Made by a program: the position numbers and the translations under genes. From assembly GCA_937995655.1 (NCBI GenBank), contig CALKJI010000002.1, positions 62,001-126,000 of the forward strand: a DNA stretch of 64,000 nucleotides, in the 5' to 3' direction. Below the pieces are notes generated by a model. The model was given only the letters and a program-made list of their open reading frames with translations, made no database searches and had not been told where the DNA came from. Positions 27,128 to 36,145 of the stretch are shown piece by piece. The stretch is from an uncultured Pseudothermotoga sp. (lineage in GTDB: Bacteria > Thermotogota > Thermotogae > Thermotogales > DSM-5069). Every line of letters begins with the position of its first letter. Positions within the stretch are counted from its first letter, which is position 1.

Positions 27128-28207
27128 ATGGAAGAAAGATGGCTGAAACTGTATGAAAGACTTGTAAATACAGACACAGGATTTGATATCGATTTTCATA
27201 CAAAACTTGAAAGAACTTCTTTCATAGCTGACAAACTTAAAGAGCTTGGCTTTGAAGTCTTCCAAGAACAGGCGGCACATGTAGCAATTCATGGTGAAAA
27301 GCCATATATCACTCTGATAGGTCATCTTGATACTGTCTTCAAAGAAGGGGAATCAGCGAAAAGACCATTTCAAATAAGAGATGGCATAGTCTATGGACCT
27401 GGTGCAGCAGACATGAAAGGCGGAATAGTAACCTTGCTTGCAACAGTTGAACTTGCAATGAAAGAAGGTATTAGAAACATCTGTGTCATACTGAATGTCG
27501 ATGAAGAACTTGGTTCGAAAACAAGCCGACAAACCTTTGAGAAATATGCCCCCCAGAGTCTGTGCTGTCTTTCTTTCGAACCTGGTGGTGTCAATGGCGA
27601 GATTGTGACAAGTAGAAAAGGTATAGCATCGATGAATCTTGTAGTTCATGGAAAAAAGGGCCATGCTTCGAGACTACAAGAAGGTGCAAATGCTTTGATT
27701 GAAGCCTGCAGAAAGGTAGATGAAATATACTCCTTAAACGGTGTTTTTAACGACCTAACATTGAATCCAACGATAATCAACGCAGGAGAAAAGTCTAATA
27801 TAACGCCCGATCTTTGTAACGTCTATTTTGACGTGAGATTTTCATCTAAAAAGGATCTTGAAGATTGCAAGGAAAAGATCCAACAGATCTGTTCGGTCAA
27901 CTCGATAAACGGAACAAACTGTGAATTTTCCCTAGAAGAAAGAAGACCGGCGATGGAGTTTCATCCCCAGATGAAAATAGCTTTGCAAAAGGCTTTTGAA
28001 AAGCTTGGTGAGAGTTTTGAGTATCAACATTCCAGCGGAGGTGCAGATAGTGCATTTTTCTATGAATTTGGTGTCCCTGCCGTCGATGGACTGGGTTTAA
28101 CAGGTGGAAGGTTTCATTCGGAGGAAGAGTATGCTATATTGAATAGCTTTGATTCAAGGGTTTTACTATCTTTGGAAATCATAAAATACTTCAATCAAAA
28201 GAGGTGA
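27128..28207 (+). CDS. M20-family metallopeptidase/deacylase
   Basis: Zinc-binding residues of M20 enzymes are in place: His in LIGHLDTVF, Asp in GAADMKGG, the catalytic Glu pair in NVDEELGS, and the final His in GGRFHSEEEY. The dimerisation domain starts around GKKGHASRLQEGAN. Length of 359 residues suits carboxypeptidase G2 or ArgE/DapE relatives. It lacks a signal peptide, so it acts in the cytoplasm on an acylated amino acid or dipeptide. It begins nine bases after the LUD gene. Confidence 0.85.
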   Translation: MEERWLKLYERLVNTDTGFDIDFHTKLERTSFIADKLKELGFEVFQEQAAHVAIHGEKPYITLIGHLDTVFKEGESAKRPFQIRDGIVYGPGAADMKGGIVTLLATVELAMKEGIRNICVILNVDEELGSKTSRQTFEKYAPQSLCCLSFEPGGVNGEIVTSRKGIASMNLVVHGKKGHASRLQEGANALIEACRKVDEIYSLNGVFNDLTLNPTIINAGEKSNITPDLCNVYFDVRFSSKKDLEDCKEKIQQICSVNSINGTNCEFSLEERRPAMEFHPQMKIALQKAFEKLGESFEYQHSSGGADSAFFYEFGVPAVDGLGLTGGRFHSEEEYAILNSFDSRVLLSLEIIKYFNQKR

Positions 28208-28211
28208 TGAA

Positions 28212-29594
28212 ATGAAATTCGTAGATACAACTTTGAGAGATGGTCATCAATCACTCATAGCCACAAGAATGTCCACAAAGGACATGTTACCAGCTCTGGA
28301 AGCTATGGACAGAGTAGGTTTTTATTCGATGGAAATGTGGGGTGGAGCTACCTTCGATGTGGCTGTGAGATTTTTGAATGAGGACCCCTGGGAAAGACTG
28401 AGAAAGATCAGGGAAAAAATCAAAAACACAAAGCTCCAGATGCTTCTACGTGGTCAAAATCTTGTAGGTTACAGGCACTACGCAGACGATACCGTTAGAT
28501 TGTTCGTCAAAAAAATGGTCGAAAACGGCATCGATATAATAAGAATCTTTGATGCCTTGAATGACCAGAGAAATCTTATAGTTGCCATCGACGAAGCCAA
28601 GAAAATGAATGCACATGTTCAGGGTGCCATTTCCTATACGGTGAGTCCTGTACACACTTTGGAATACTATCTTGACTACGCAAAAAAGTTGGTTGCTCTC
28701 GGTGTTGACTCCATATGTATAAAGGATATGGCAGGACTGTTAACACCAAAAGAAACATACGACCTTGTCAGTTCTTTAAAAAAACAATTCTCTTTACCAG
28801 TAGACGTACATTCCCACTGTACTTGTGGCCTTGCAATTGCAAGTTATCAAGCTGCAATCGATGCCGGAGCAGATATTATGGATACTGCTTTATCCCCCTT
28901 TGCTCTTGGTACTTCCCAACCTCCTTTTGAACCATTTTACTATTCTTTGAGTAAAAAGGGGATAGTACCACCTCCAGACTGGGAAACACTGAATTTCCTG
29001 ATAGAATACTTCACAAAGGTGAGAGAAGAATATTCTTCTTTTGACGTAAAGATGACAACGATTGATCCTAAGATACTCTATGCACAGGTTCCAGGTGGTA
29101 TGTACTCAAATATGGTAAAACAACTTCAAGAACAGAAGATGTCTCACAAAATGAAGGAGGTACTTGAGGAAATTCCAAGGGTTCAAAAAGATCTTGGTTA
29201 TCCACCACTTGTAACACCTACAAGTCAAATAGTTGGTGTTCAAGCAGTTTTGAATGTCATGACGGGTGAAAGGTATGCTAAAGTGACAAAGGAAGTCAAA
29301 GAATACGTAAAGGGCTTTTATGGTCGACCTCCAGCACCAATTGACCCGGAGCTGATAAGAAAGATCCTTGGTGACGAAAAACCCATCGATGTGAGACCTG
29401 GGGAAATCATTCCACCGGAACTGGAAAAAGCAAGAAGAGAATTGGGCTTACTTGCTAAAACCGATGAAGATCTCTTGATATATGTCATACTTGGTGAAGT
29501 GGGAAAGAAATATTTGCAAAAACGTTATATCGATCAACTGAAGGTTGATTTTGATCTTGTTAAAGAATTTGAGGCGCCGGTCTATCCTGTATGA
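28212..29594 (+). CDS. biotin-dependent carboxyltransferase subunit (oxaloacetate decarboxylase alpha / PycB-like)
   Basis: The HMGL-type TIM barrel starts FVDTTLRDGHQSLIATRM and includes GRDW-like positions, SICIKDMAGLLTP and DVHSHCTCGLA. The conserved PycB region PGGMYSNMVKQLQEQ follows. Length is 460 residues; the C-terminal biotinyl domain with an AMKM motif is absent, so biotin must be on a separate carrier. The partner subunits are not in this window. Its role is probably oxaloacetate decarboxylation or transcarboxylation linked to Na+ or energy balance (family knowledge). RBS GAGGTGATGAA precedes ATG. Confidence 0.85.
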   Translation: MKFVDTTLRDGHQSLIATRMSTKDMLPALEAMDRVGFYSMEMWGGATFDVAVRFLNEDPWERLRKIREKIKNTKLQMLLRGQNLVGYRHYADDTVRLFVKKMVENGIDIIRIFDALNDQRNLIVAIDEAKKMNAHVQGAISYTVSPVHTLEYYLDYAKKLVALGVDSICIKDMAGLLTPKETYDLVSSLKKQFSLPVDVHSHCTCGLAIASYQAAIDAGADIMDTALSPFALGTSQPPFEPFYYSLSKKGIVPPPDWETLNFLIEYFTKVREEYSSFDVKMTTIDPKILYAQVPGGMYSNMVKQLQEQKMSHKMKEVLEEIPRVQKDLGYPPLVTPTSQIVGVQAVLNVMTGERYAKVTKEVKEYVKGFYGRPPAPIDPELIRKILGDEKPIDVRPGEIIPPELEKARRELGLLAKTDEDLLIYVILGEVGKKYLQKRYIDQLKVDFDLVKEFEAPVYPV

Positions 29595-30397
29595 TCATCG
29601 GTACGGGTGTCGATACTGTAAGAATTGACAGAATAAAGGAAGGTATCAGTGAAAGAATACTTGGCCCAAGGGAGCTCAAGGAATTTGAAAAAGTCAAAGA
29701 CAAAAAAACTTACCTTGCCAGCCACTTCGCAGCAAAAGAGGCTTTCTTCAAAGCTATAGGTACGGGTGTCAGAAACAGTTGTTTTAAAGATATAGAAGTT
29801 ATCCACGATAGATTGGGAAAACCCTTGTTCGTATTTCATAAAGACTACGAGTTTAATTGCGTTCACTTAAGTATCGCACATGATTATGTGGCTCTTGCAC
29901 AAGTTATTCTTGAAAGATGCTATGGAAAGATTTACCTGGGTCTTGGTTCCAACATTGGCAACAGACTTAAGAACATTCAAAGGGCTTGTGATTTACTCCA
30001 GATTTTGGGTATCAATGTTGTTAGGAAATCATCGATCTATGAGACGAAACCATATGGTGTGACAGATCAACCAGAGTTTTTCAACTGTGTCATAGAAATA
30101 GATACACAATTGACACCTGGCAACTTGCTCAAATTACTTTTGCATACAGAACAAATCATGGGAAGAGTCAGGGAAAGACGCTGGGGCCCAAGAATAATAG
30201 ATTTAGATATACTTTTATTTGGCAACACGGTCTATGAATTAAAAGAGTTGTCAATACCACACTACGATATGCTCAATAGACAATTCACCATTGTTCCACT
30301 TGTTGAAATAGGTGCGAATAATCATCCATTGGAAGGCAATCTGACAAAATTTCTGAAAGAAGGTGAAAAATGCAGATTGATCACGAGCAACTGGTAG
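29591..30397 (+). CDS. fusion of holo-ACP synthase (AcpS) and HPPK (FolK)
   Basis: Residues 1-110 are AcpS: MIIGTGVDTVRIDRI, FAAKEAFFKAIGTG and HLSIAHD, which transfers phosphopantetheine to acyl carrier protein. Residues 113-268 are 6-hydroxymethyl-dihydropterin pyrophosphokinase: YLGLGSNIGNR, ETKPYGVTDQPEFFNCV and RRWGPRIIDLDILLFG. The linker is only a few residues. Both halves keep their key motifs, so a bifunctional lipid/folate protein is predicted. The ATG overlaps the stop of the carboxyltransferase by four bases. The coding strand is uninterrupted and the junction shows no sign of a frameshift. Confidence 0.85.
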   Translation: MIIGTGVDTVRIDRIKEGISERILGPRELKEFEKVKDKKTYLASHFAAKEAFFKAIGTGVRNSCFKDIEVIHDRLGKPLFVFHKDYEFNCVHLSIAHDYVALAQVILERCYGKIYLGLGSNIGNRLKNIQRACDLLQILGINVVRKSSIYETKPYGVTDQPEFFNCVIEIDTQLTPGNLLKLLLHTEQIMGRVRERRWGPRIIDLDILLFGNTVYELKELSIPHYDMLNRQFTIVPLVEIGANNHPLEGNLTKFLKEGEKCRLITSNW

Positions 30398-30690
30398 AGC
30401 AAATAGTTTCAATAGAACAGCAGATAGATGAATCGATAGAGAACCAAGAATATGAAAAGTTGCTGCCACTGCTTGAAAAACGTGAACAATTAATCAGATC
30501 TTTAGAAGAGATTGATCAGCAACTTGCACAATCCATATTGGAAAACGATAAAAGAAGAATCGAAAAGATAAAATCACAGATGGAAGAAGTTGCCAACAAT
30601 GCCATACAGATGAAAAGATCTCAGACGGCTATCAAAAGCTATAAAGATTTCACTCAAGCACAAGGCACACGACTGGATCAAAAAAAGTGA
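30370..30690 (+). CDS. small coiled-coil protein (FliT/FlgN-like in shape)
   Basis: A 106-residue, highly charged helical protein with heptad-like repeats (LVEQIVSIEQQIDESIE..., LLEKREQLIRSLEEIDQQL). Such two-helix proteins include flagellar export chaperones of the FliT/FlgN type, but no diagnostic motif is visible and no flagellar genes are nearby. It overlaps the AcpS-FolK gene by 28 bases and ends directly before a strong terminator. A ribosome site GAAAGAAGGTG lies inside the preceding gene. Confidence 0.6.
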   Translation: MQIDHEQLVEQIVSIEQQIDESIENQEYEKLLPLLEKREQLIRSLEEIDQQLAQSILENDKRRIEKIKSQMEEVANNAIQMKRSQTAIKSYKDFTQAQGTRLDQKK

Positions 30691-30715
30691 AAAGGGCGCC
30701 TTCGCGCCCTTTTTT
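30691..30715. terminator. bidirectional terminator
   Basis: AAAGGGCGC (30691-30699) and GCGCCCTTT (30704-30712) form a stem with a CTTC loop, followed by a T-run on the plus strand. A run of T is also present on the minus strand beyond the stem. It ends both the LUD-to-coiled-coil operon and the converging glutamate dehydrogenase gene. Confidence 0.9.
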
Positions 30716-31965
30716 CATGGGTAGATTCCTCTCAGTTTCACTGCCTGAGCCACCCTGTCGATTGCTACTATGTAAGCAGCTGTCCTGAAATCGACGTTGT
30801 ACTTTTCCTTCGCTTTTGCTACCTCGTTAAAGGCAGCCTTCATCATTTTTGTGAGTTTTGATCTTATGTCATCAAGATCCCAGAAGAAAGATTGCAGATC
30901 TTGAACCCACTCAAAATAAGAGACTGTTACTCCACCAGCGTTGGCAAGGATATCTGGGATGATAGTGACACCATTTGACAAAAGTATCTTATCGGCTTCA
31001 GGTGTAACAGGCCCGTTTGCTCCTTCAACAATGAGTTTTGCTTTAATTCTGTCGGCATTTTTCTCTGTGATAGCATTTTCCAGTGCTGCTGGAACTAATA
31101 TATCTACATCAAGTTCCAGAAGTTCTTCATGACCAATTTTCTTTCCCTTTGGGTATCCATCGATGAATCCCTTATGGCTGTCTCTGTAAGCGATCAAATC
31201 ATCGATATCCAAACCATTTGGATCATAATAAGCGGCAGATACATCGCTTACCGCAACTATCTTTGCTTTGTAATCTTCATGCAGAACCTTTGCAGAGAAA
31301 GATCCTACATTTCCAAAACCTTGTACCGCCACAGTTGCTTTCGAGATATCTTTACCCAAGATCTTGCATGCTTCTGCAGCCGTTACAGCAACTCCTCGCC
31401 CAGTAGCCTCATTTCTTCCAACGGATCCACCAATTTCCACTGGTTTACCAGTCACAACTCCAAGTGCAGGATAACCTGCATGCATTGTGTAAGTGTCGAC
31501 ATACCAAGCCATAACTTGCGCGTTTGTGTTCACATCCGGAGCCGGGATGTCTTTCTTCTCACCTATGAAATTGGCTATTTCGTAAAAGAATCTTCTGGAC
31601 AGCCTTTCCAGTTCATGCTTTGAAAGTTTGCTTGGATCTACCTTGACTCCACCCTTTCCACCACCGTACGGAAGGTTCAAGAGTGAACATTTCCAGGTCA
31701 TCCAAAATGCCAGGGTCTGTACTTCATCGAGAGTAACATCAGGATGATACCTTATACCACCTTTTGCTGGCCCTCGAGCTGTGTTATGCTGGCAGCGATA
31801 TCCTGTGAACATTTCAACCCTGCCATCGTCCATTACAACTGGAAACTCAACGATCAAAGTGCGCTGAGGTCTTTCAAGAAATTTTCTAATATTTGGATCT
31901 AGGTTCATAACATCTGCAGCATAACCAAAGACCTCAAGTGCCTGTTCGTATAATGATTTTGCCAT
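30715..31965 (-). CDS. gdhA: glutamate dehydrogenase
   Basis: The 416-residue sequence matches hexameric thermophilic Gdh: YRCQHNTARGPAKGGIRYHP, LPYGGGKGGVKVDP with the catalytic lysine, PAPDVNTNAQVMAW, and the Rossmann motif AVQGFGNVGSF. It interconverts glutamate and 2-oxoglutarate with NAD(P), and in an amino acid fermenter it collects amino groups. Start is ATG 31965 after AAAGGAGG; an upstream in-frame extension is not coding. It is monocistronic, ended by the shared terminator. Confidence 0.95.
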   Translation of the reverse strand: MAKSLYEQALEVFGYAADVMNLDPNIRKFLERPQRTLIVEFPVVMDDGRVEMFTGYRCQHNTARGPAKGGIRYHPDVTLDEVQTLAFWMTWKCSLLNLPYGGGKGGVKVDPSKLSKHELERLSRRFFYEIANFIGEKKDIPAPDVNTNAQVMAWYVDTYTMHAGYPALGVVTGKPVEIGGSVGRNEATGRGVAVTAAEACKILGKDISKATVAVQGFGNVGSFSAKVLHEDYKAKIVAVSDVSAAYYDPNGLDIDDLIAYRDSHKGFIDGYPKGKKIGHEELLELDVDILVPAALENAITEKNADRIKAKLIVEGANGPVTPEADKILLSNGVTIIPDILANAGGVTVSYFEWVQDLQSFFWDLDDIRSKLTKMMKAAFNEVAKAKEKYNVDFRTAAYIVAIDRVAQAVKLRGIYP

Positions 31966-32298
31966 GAAAAAGCCTCCTTTCACGTAGGTTAGAAAAAATT
32001 CTGAACGAGTCGACAATTAGTGAACTACTTCACATTTTTTATTTTAACATTCATTGCTTGCGCAAGAAACTCCCATAAATGCAAGTTTTTTTGGCTTAAA
32101 GGCCAGTTAATTCTGAAAATACATGTTTTGCTTCATTATGCGCACGAAATCACAACTATGCATATTTATGCATACCAAAAAACAGCCCACCTTTATTGGT
32201 GGGCTTTAGAAGTCATTTGAAATTCACGCTGAAAACTATTTTTCTGTATGTGTTTCCTGGACACCTCTACTCCTTTTGCCACTCAAGTTATGTCCTTA
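31966..32298. other. intergenic region with gdhA promoter area, degraded gene end and terminator
   Basis: Near gdhA the sequence is AT-rich and should hold its promoter, but I see no clear consensus. Just before the GH127 gene end, the minus strand of about 32224-32285 reads AKGVEV then, one frame over, PGNTYRKIVFSVNFK and a stop. This looks like the broken C-terminus of a lost protein. A strong terminator at 32184-32207 follows. No intact gene is present. Confidence 0.4.
32184..32207 (-). terminator. terminator ending the glycosidase operon
   Basis: AGCCCACC (32184-32191) and GGTGGGCT (32198-32205) form an eight-base-pair stem. On the minus strand it is followed by TTTTTT, giving a strong intrinsic terminator for the 17-kb glycosidase operon. 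A close copy is found at 54824-54845. Confidence 0.85.
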
Positions 32299-34173
32299 CT
32301 ACTGATCAGTAACCTTCAACCAAACTACCATAGGTCCCTGTTCTCTGTTCGCCCAAAGATGATAGGGAACAAGTACCATCTTGCCAGAGTTGAGAATTCT
32401 ATTTTTAGAGTAAGGTTCATAAAGAAGAGAACCTTTGGCTCCTTGCAACCCCTTTGCCCTTATGAACAATGTTTCTCCTAAAGTAGGATCAACGGCAGTA
32501 TAGGTATCAAAGTGTTGATCAGGATCAATCTCAAATGCTAAGACATCGACGTTCGGATTATCCACCTGCTCCGCACAGAACAAAATTGGACCTCTGAGAA
32601 CTACAACTTTGCCAAGATTCTCCCGCACGTATGCATGACTCTGTACAACTCTCACACCAAATGGTATGAAGAGTGAAACGGTTTCAGTACCATTCCACAG
32701 ACGCGTTATCTTTGCATAACCCTTCTTTACATCGAAACTCTCTGCTTTTCCATTTAATTCAATTTGCCATTCATTTGCCCACCCTGGTATCCTCAACATG
32801 AGATCAAATTCAACTGGTTCATCGCACTTCATCGTGATTTCTACACGACCGTTAAAAGGATAATCTGTTTGTTGAGAGATCTGTACGGATTTTCCTTTCA
32901 AAGAAAGATCACAGACACTCTGTTCATAAAGATGAACCCACACAGAACTGTCAGAGTAAGTATAAATGTATGCCGGAAGACTTGGCAAAAAACGTGCCAT
33001 GTTTGTTGGACAGCAAGCACACTGGAACCATTCTTTCCTTCTGTGTTTACCAAGATCTTCTAATGGGTTGACATAGAAGTAATGTTTCCCGTCCACTGAT
33101 ATACCTGAAAGTAATCCATTGTACAAAACTTGTTCCATAGCATCGGCAAACTTTGAATCAGCAGTCGCAAGAAGCATTCTCCAATTCCACATGAAGTTGG
33201 CTATGGAAGCGCAACTTTCGGCGTAAGCCCTCCTGTTGGGTAGTTCATATTCTTCGCCAAAGGCTTCGCCTTCGTAACGCGATCCAGCTCCACCGGTTAT
33301 GTAAATCTTTGTTGTCATAAAATCTTCCCAGAGATTGGTCAGCCTTCTATAGAAATCTTTATTTGCCGTTTCAAGGTAGAAATCAGTAGCTCCGCAACAA
33401 AGATAAAGCATTCTGACGGCATGACCCGTCATGTTTATGAGTTCTAAAAACGGTTTGTGGTCTATGGTGTATTCTTTGCCTCCAGCAAATCCATGTCCTC
33501 TTTCAACAATGAAATAATGAGCCAAGTTGAGAAATTTTGAATTGCCGGTTTCCCTGTAAAGTTCTACCAACGCCATTTCTATTTCAGGATGACCGCAGGT
33601 ACCATGTCTTTTACCGGGACCAAAGACATCGTCTATGTGTTTTGCCAATCTGAGTGCCACATCTAAAAATTTTCTTTCCCCAGTCACCCTGTGATGGGCA
33701 ATAGCAGCTTGTATCAAATGTCCTGCGCAGTAGAGTTCATGCATATTTGCAAGATCGGACCATCTGTCCTTTTTTCGTTCAAAGGTGAAATAAGTGTTAA
33801 GATAACCATCTTCATCCTGTGCCGCTACGATTTCGTCAACCGTATTGTCTAACATATTCTTGAGTTTTTCTCTCTCTTCTGGTTCTGCGTAAAGTAAAGC
33901 ATAAGAACAGCCTTCCAACCATTTATAGACGTCTGAGTCGTTGAAGAAATAACCTTGAAAATCCTTCTTAATCTTCCCACTGGCTCTTCGAAAATTATCT
34001 ATGCGGCCTGTGTTCTCCAATAGCTCATACTGACTTGGGATGGTGACCTTCACAGACCTTTCCACATACTTTCCCAAGTAACCTCCAACTCGAACCTGTG
34101 TCAATGAAAGCGGCTTGAAAACGGCGGCAGGACTCTTTTCACACTTTGTAAGGTATGTTTGCCCCTTATTCAT
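32299..34173 (-). CDS. GH127-family beta-L-arabinofuranosidase
   Basis: DUF1680/GH127 (alpha/alpha)6 glycosidase of 624 residues. The zinc and nucleophile set of HypBA1 is conserved: Glu319-x-Cys321 in AYAESCAS and Cys387-Cys388 in CACCPTN, where the first Cys of the pair is the nucleophile position. DGYLNTYF and GHPEIEMALVELYRETG are further signatures. No signal peptide, so it acts on imported oligosaccharides, removing beta-L-arabinofuranosyl units (family knowledge). It overlaps the preceding GH127-like gene by eight bases and is the last gene of the operon. Confidence 0.9.
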   Translation of the reverse strand: MNKGQTYLTKCEKSPAAVFKPLSLTQVRVGGYLGKYVERSVKVTIPSQYELLENTGRIDNFRRASGKIKKDFQGYFFNDSDVYKWLEGCSYALLYAEPEEREKLKNMLDNTVDEIVAAQDEDGYLNTYFTFERKKDRWSDLANMHELYCAGHLIQAAIAHHRVTGERKFLDVALRLAKHIDDVFGPGKRHGTCGHPEIEMALVELYRETGNSKFLNLAHYFIVERGHGFAGGKEYTIDHKPFLELINMTGHAVRMLYLCCGATDFYLETANKDFYRRLTNLWEDFMTTKIYITGGAGSRYEGEAFGEEYELPNRRAYAESCASIANFMWNWRMLLATADSKFADAMEQVLYNGLLSGISVDGKHYFYVNPLEDLGKHRRKEWFQCACCPTNMARFLPSLPAYIYTYSDSSVWVHLYEQSVCDLSLKGKSVQISQQTDYPFNGRVEITMKCDEPVEFDLMLRIPGWANEWQIELNGKAESFDVKKGYAKITRLWNGTETVSLFIPFGVRVVQSHAYVRENLGKVVVLRGPILFCAEQVDNPNVDVLAFEIDPDQHFDTYTAVDPTLGETLFIRAKGLQGAKGSLLYEPYSKNRILNSGKMVLVPYHLWANREQGPMVVWLKVTDQ

Positions 34174-36142
34174 GACTGAAACCTCCCTCTTTCACATAAG
34201 GAAATTCCGTGATTCTGAGAGCCGTGCAACCGTACGGGACCAGTTCTACTGTATCAATTGTGGCGAACTTAATTCGATCTTCCCTTACAAGCGGGGGATC
34301 ATCGGCTGAACCGTTTCGCATGGTCCATTCTGGGACTTTGAAAGCCTTGAGTTGGACCTTTATGGGAACGGCCTGTGAATAGAAAGGAACCTCATCACAG
34401 GGCGCTGTCATTTTGACCACTCTTATTCCGTCTGAAGGTATCAAAGCGTAGTTCCAATCACTTTTTGGATATACCTCGAAATCTCCAAATTGCCCAATTG
34501 TACGTATTTTTTTCCATTCTTCATCTATTCTTAGACTGTACACCAATGGCCCTCGCTGTAAGTAAATCGTGTGATCAGACCACGGAACCGTTTCAAGATC
34601 GAAATTGAAGCGAAGATTCACCTTGCTCTTACCCTTTGGTATTTCCAACAAGACGAAGCTCTCACCGGAGACTTCTCGCCTCTGTGCGTTGAAAGCAACC
34701 AGAGTTGACTTAGACCACGACGGTATTCTGATCATTATACGAATATCCTTCGTCGTGAAAATTGAAAGGATAACCTCATCGTCAAAGGGATAATCAGTCT
34801 CTTCAACAATTTGACATTGATTTCCGTCTTGCCAGCTGTAATTCAAGACGCATGGGGCGTAAGCCACCGTGACAAAAGTATCACTTTGAGCCATCATGAA
34901 GAGATTCTTCACTAACTTTGGCCATCCTTGATGCATGTTGGCAGTACAGCAACCAAAGTTCGGTTCCAAACCGAAGATGTTCGAGTCGTCGTTGTTGTTG
35001 TACCAATCTCTTTTTTGTACATTACATAAAACCTGGTTGACCTGCTGATCGTATTGATGCGCGCAGAATTTAGGTCTAATAGTTGCTGGCAACGCATTGT
35101 AGGCAACTTTCTCTAAATGATCTGCAAACTTCCTTTCACCGAACACTCTAAAGAGATTTTCCAAACTATACATCATCTCAACAACAGCACAGAGTTCTGT
35201 TCCCTGCGTGGTCACTCTGCCATTTAGGTGTTCATCGCCGCTGAACATTCCATTGGGTTGCCCGTGGTATCTCATGAGATCATCTATAGCCTTGAGTGCA
35301 ATTTCACGATAATTGTCTTCGTGCTCAATTTGGTATCTCATGGCTGGTTCTTTCAGAGCCATAGCAACGTTAACAACGTGTGTTGTATGATAAATGAAAA
35401 ATAGTTCTTCAACTTCTTGTTTTGTGAGACAAAGCTCTTGAGGGTTAGAGAGAACCTTTGACCATCCACTGTAGCATTTCACCTTAGCCATGAAATCTTT
35501 TGGAAGGTACTCTTCAGTTTTTTCATGGTAAGGAAATTTTTTGAACAATTCCGACCAGTTGATGGATTGGCTGAGAATTACTTGGGCAAGGTCAATCAAA
35601 AATGGCTCTTTCACCCTATCGTAAAGCCAAAAAACAGAGATCAAGTTTTCAAAACCTCTTGCCCATGCCCAATTTTCTAAAGGTTTACTCTGCAATCTTG
35701 AAAGCTCATATCTAAAGTAATTTAACATGAACTTGATAACTCTGTAATCCTTGGTTGGTTCGTAATAGCTCATCAAAGCCTTCAGCATAACCATCCTTGG
35801 CCACCAGTCAGAATTGCTTTTTGGACCGAAAAAGCCCTCAGAGTTCTGACTGAGCAGCACCGAGTTGACCCACTTCTCAGCCTTGTTGACCAGCCAGTCT
35901 TCACCAAGAATATAAGCAAGAGGAACAAGTCCATCACAGTAATAGGGACCCCTTTCCCAGTCTTCACCATCGCCCCCCAGCCAAGCACTGTTTGCAGCCA
36001 CACTGTGCCAGACCTCGTCCAAATGGCCCGTGAGCCCTTCCATTTGCAACTCCAACTGTTTTTTGAGCCAACCAAGAGGTTTTATGTGACCAAGATCAAT
36101 CTGCCGAAATCTTGATTTGAGAGCTTTATCCAAAAGACTCAC
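34166..36142 (-). CDS. second DUF1680/GH127-type glycosidase
   Basis: A divergent relative of the next gene, 658 residues. The metal/nucleophile pattern is again present: Glu316-x-Cys318 in GTELCAV and Cys398-Cys399 in FGCCTANMHQG. PYYCDGLVPLAYILG and DGDE-type loops match the DUF1680 subfamily with GH146-like traits. Substrate is likely another arabinofuranosyl linkage, but this branch is little studied. Starts at GTG 36142 or TTG 36133; GAGAGGTGAG overlaps the former and is well placed for the latter. Cytoplasmic. Confidence 0.8.
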   Translation of the reverse strand: MSLLDKALKSRFRQIDLGHIKPLGWLKKQLELQMEGLTGHLDEVWHSVAANSAWLGGDGEDWERGPYYCDGLVPLAYILGEDWLVNKAEKWVNSVLLSQNSEGFFGPKSNSDWWPRMVMLKALMSYYEPTKDYRVIKFMLNYFRYELSRLQSKPLENWAWARGFENLISVFWLYDRVKEPFLIDLAQVILSQSINWSELFKKFPYHEKTEEYLPKDFMAKVKCYSGWSKVLSNPQELCLTKQEVEELFFIYHTTHVVNVAMALKEPAMRYQIEHEDNYREIALKAIDDLMRYHGQPNGMFSGDEHLNGRVTTQGTELCAVVEMMYSLENLFRVFGERKFADHLEKVAYNALPATIRPKFCAHQYDQQVNQVLCNVQKRDWYNNNDDSNIFGLEPNFGCCTANMHQGWPKLVKNLFMMAQSDTFVTVAYAPCVLNYSWQDGNQCQIVEETDYPFDDEVILSIFTTKDIRIMIRIPSWSKSTLVAFNAQRREVSGESFVLLEIPKGKSKVNLRFNFDLETVPWSDHTIYLQRGPLVYSLRIDEEWKKIRTIGQFGDFEVYPKSDWNYALIPSDGIRVVKMTAPCDEVPFYSQAVPIKVQLKAFKVPEWTMRNGSADDPPLVREDRIKFATIDTVELVPYGCTALRITEFPYVKEGGFSHE

Positions 36143-36145
36143 CTC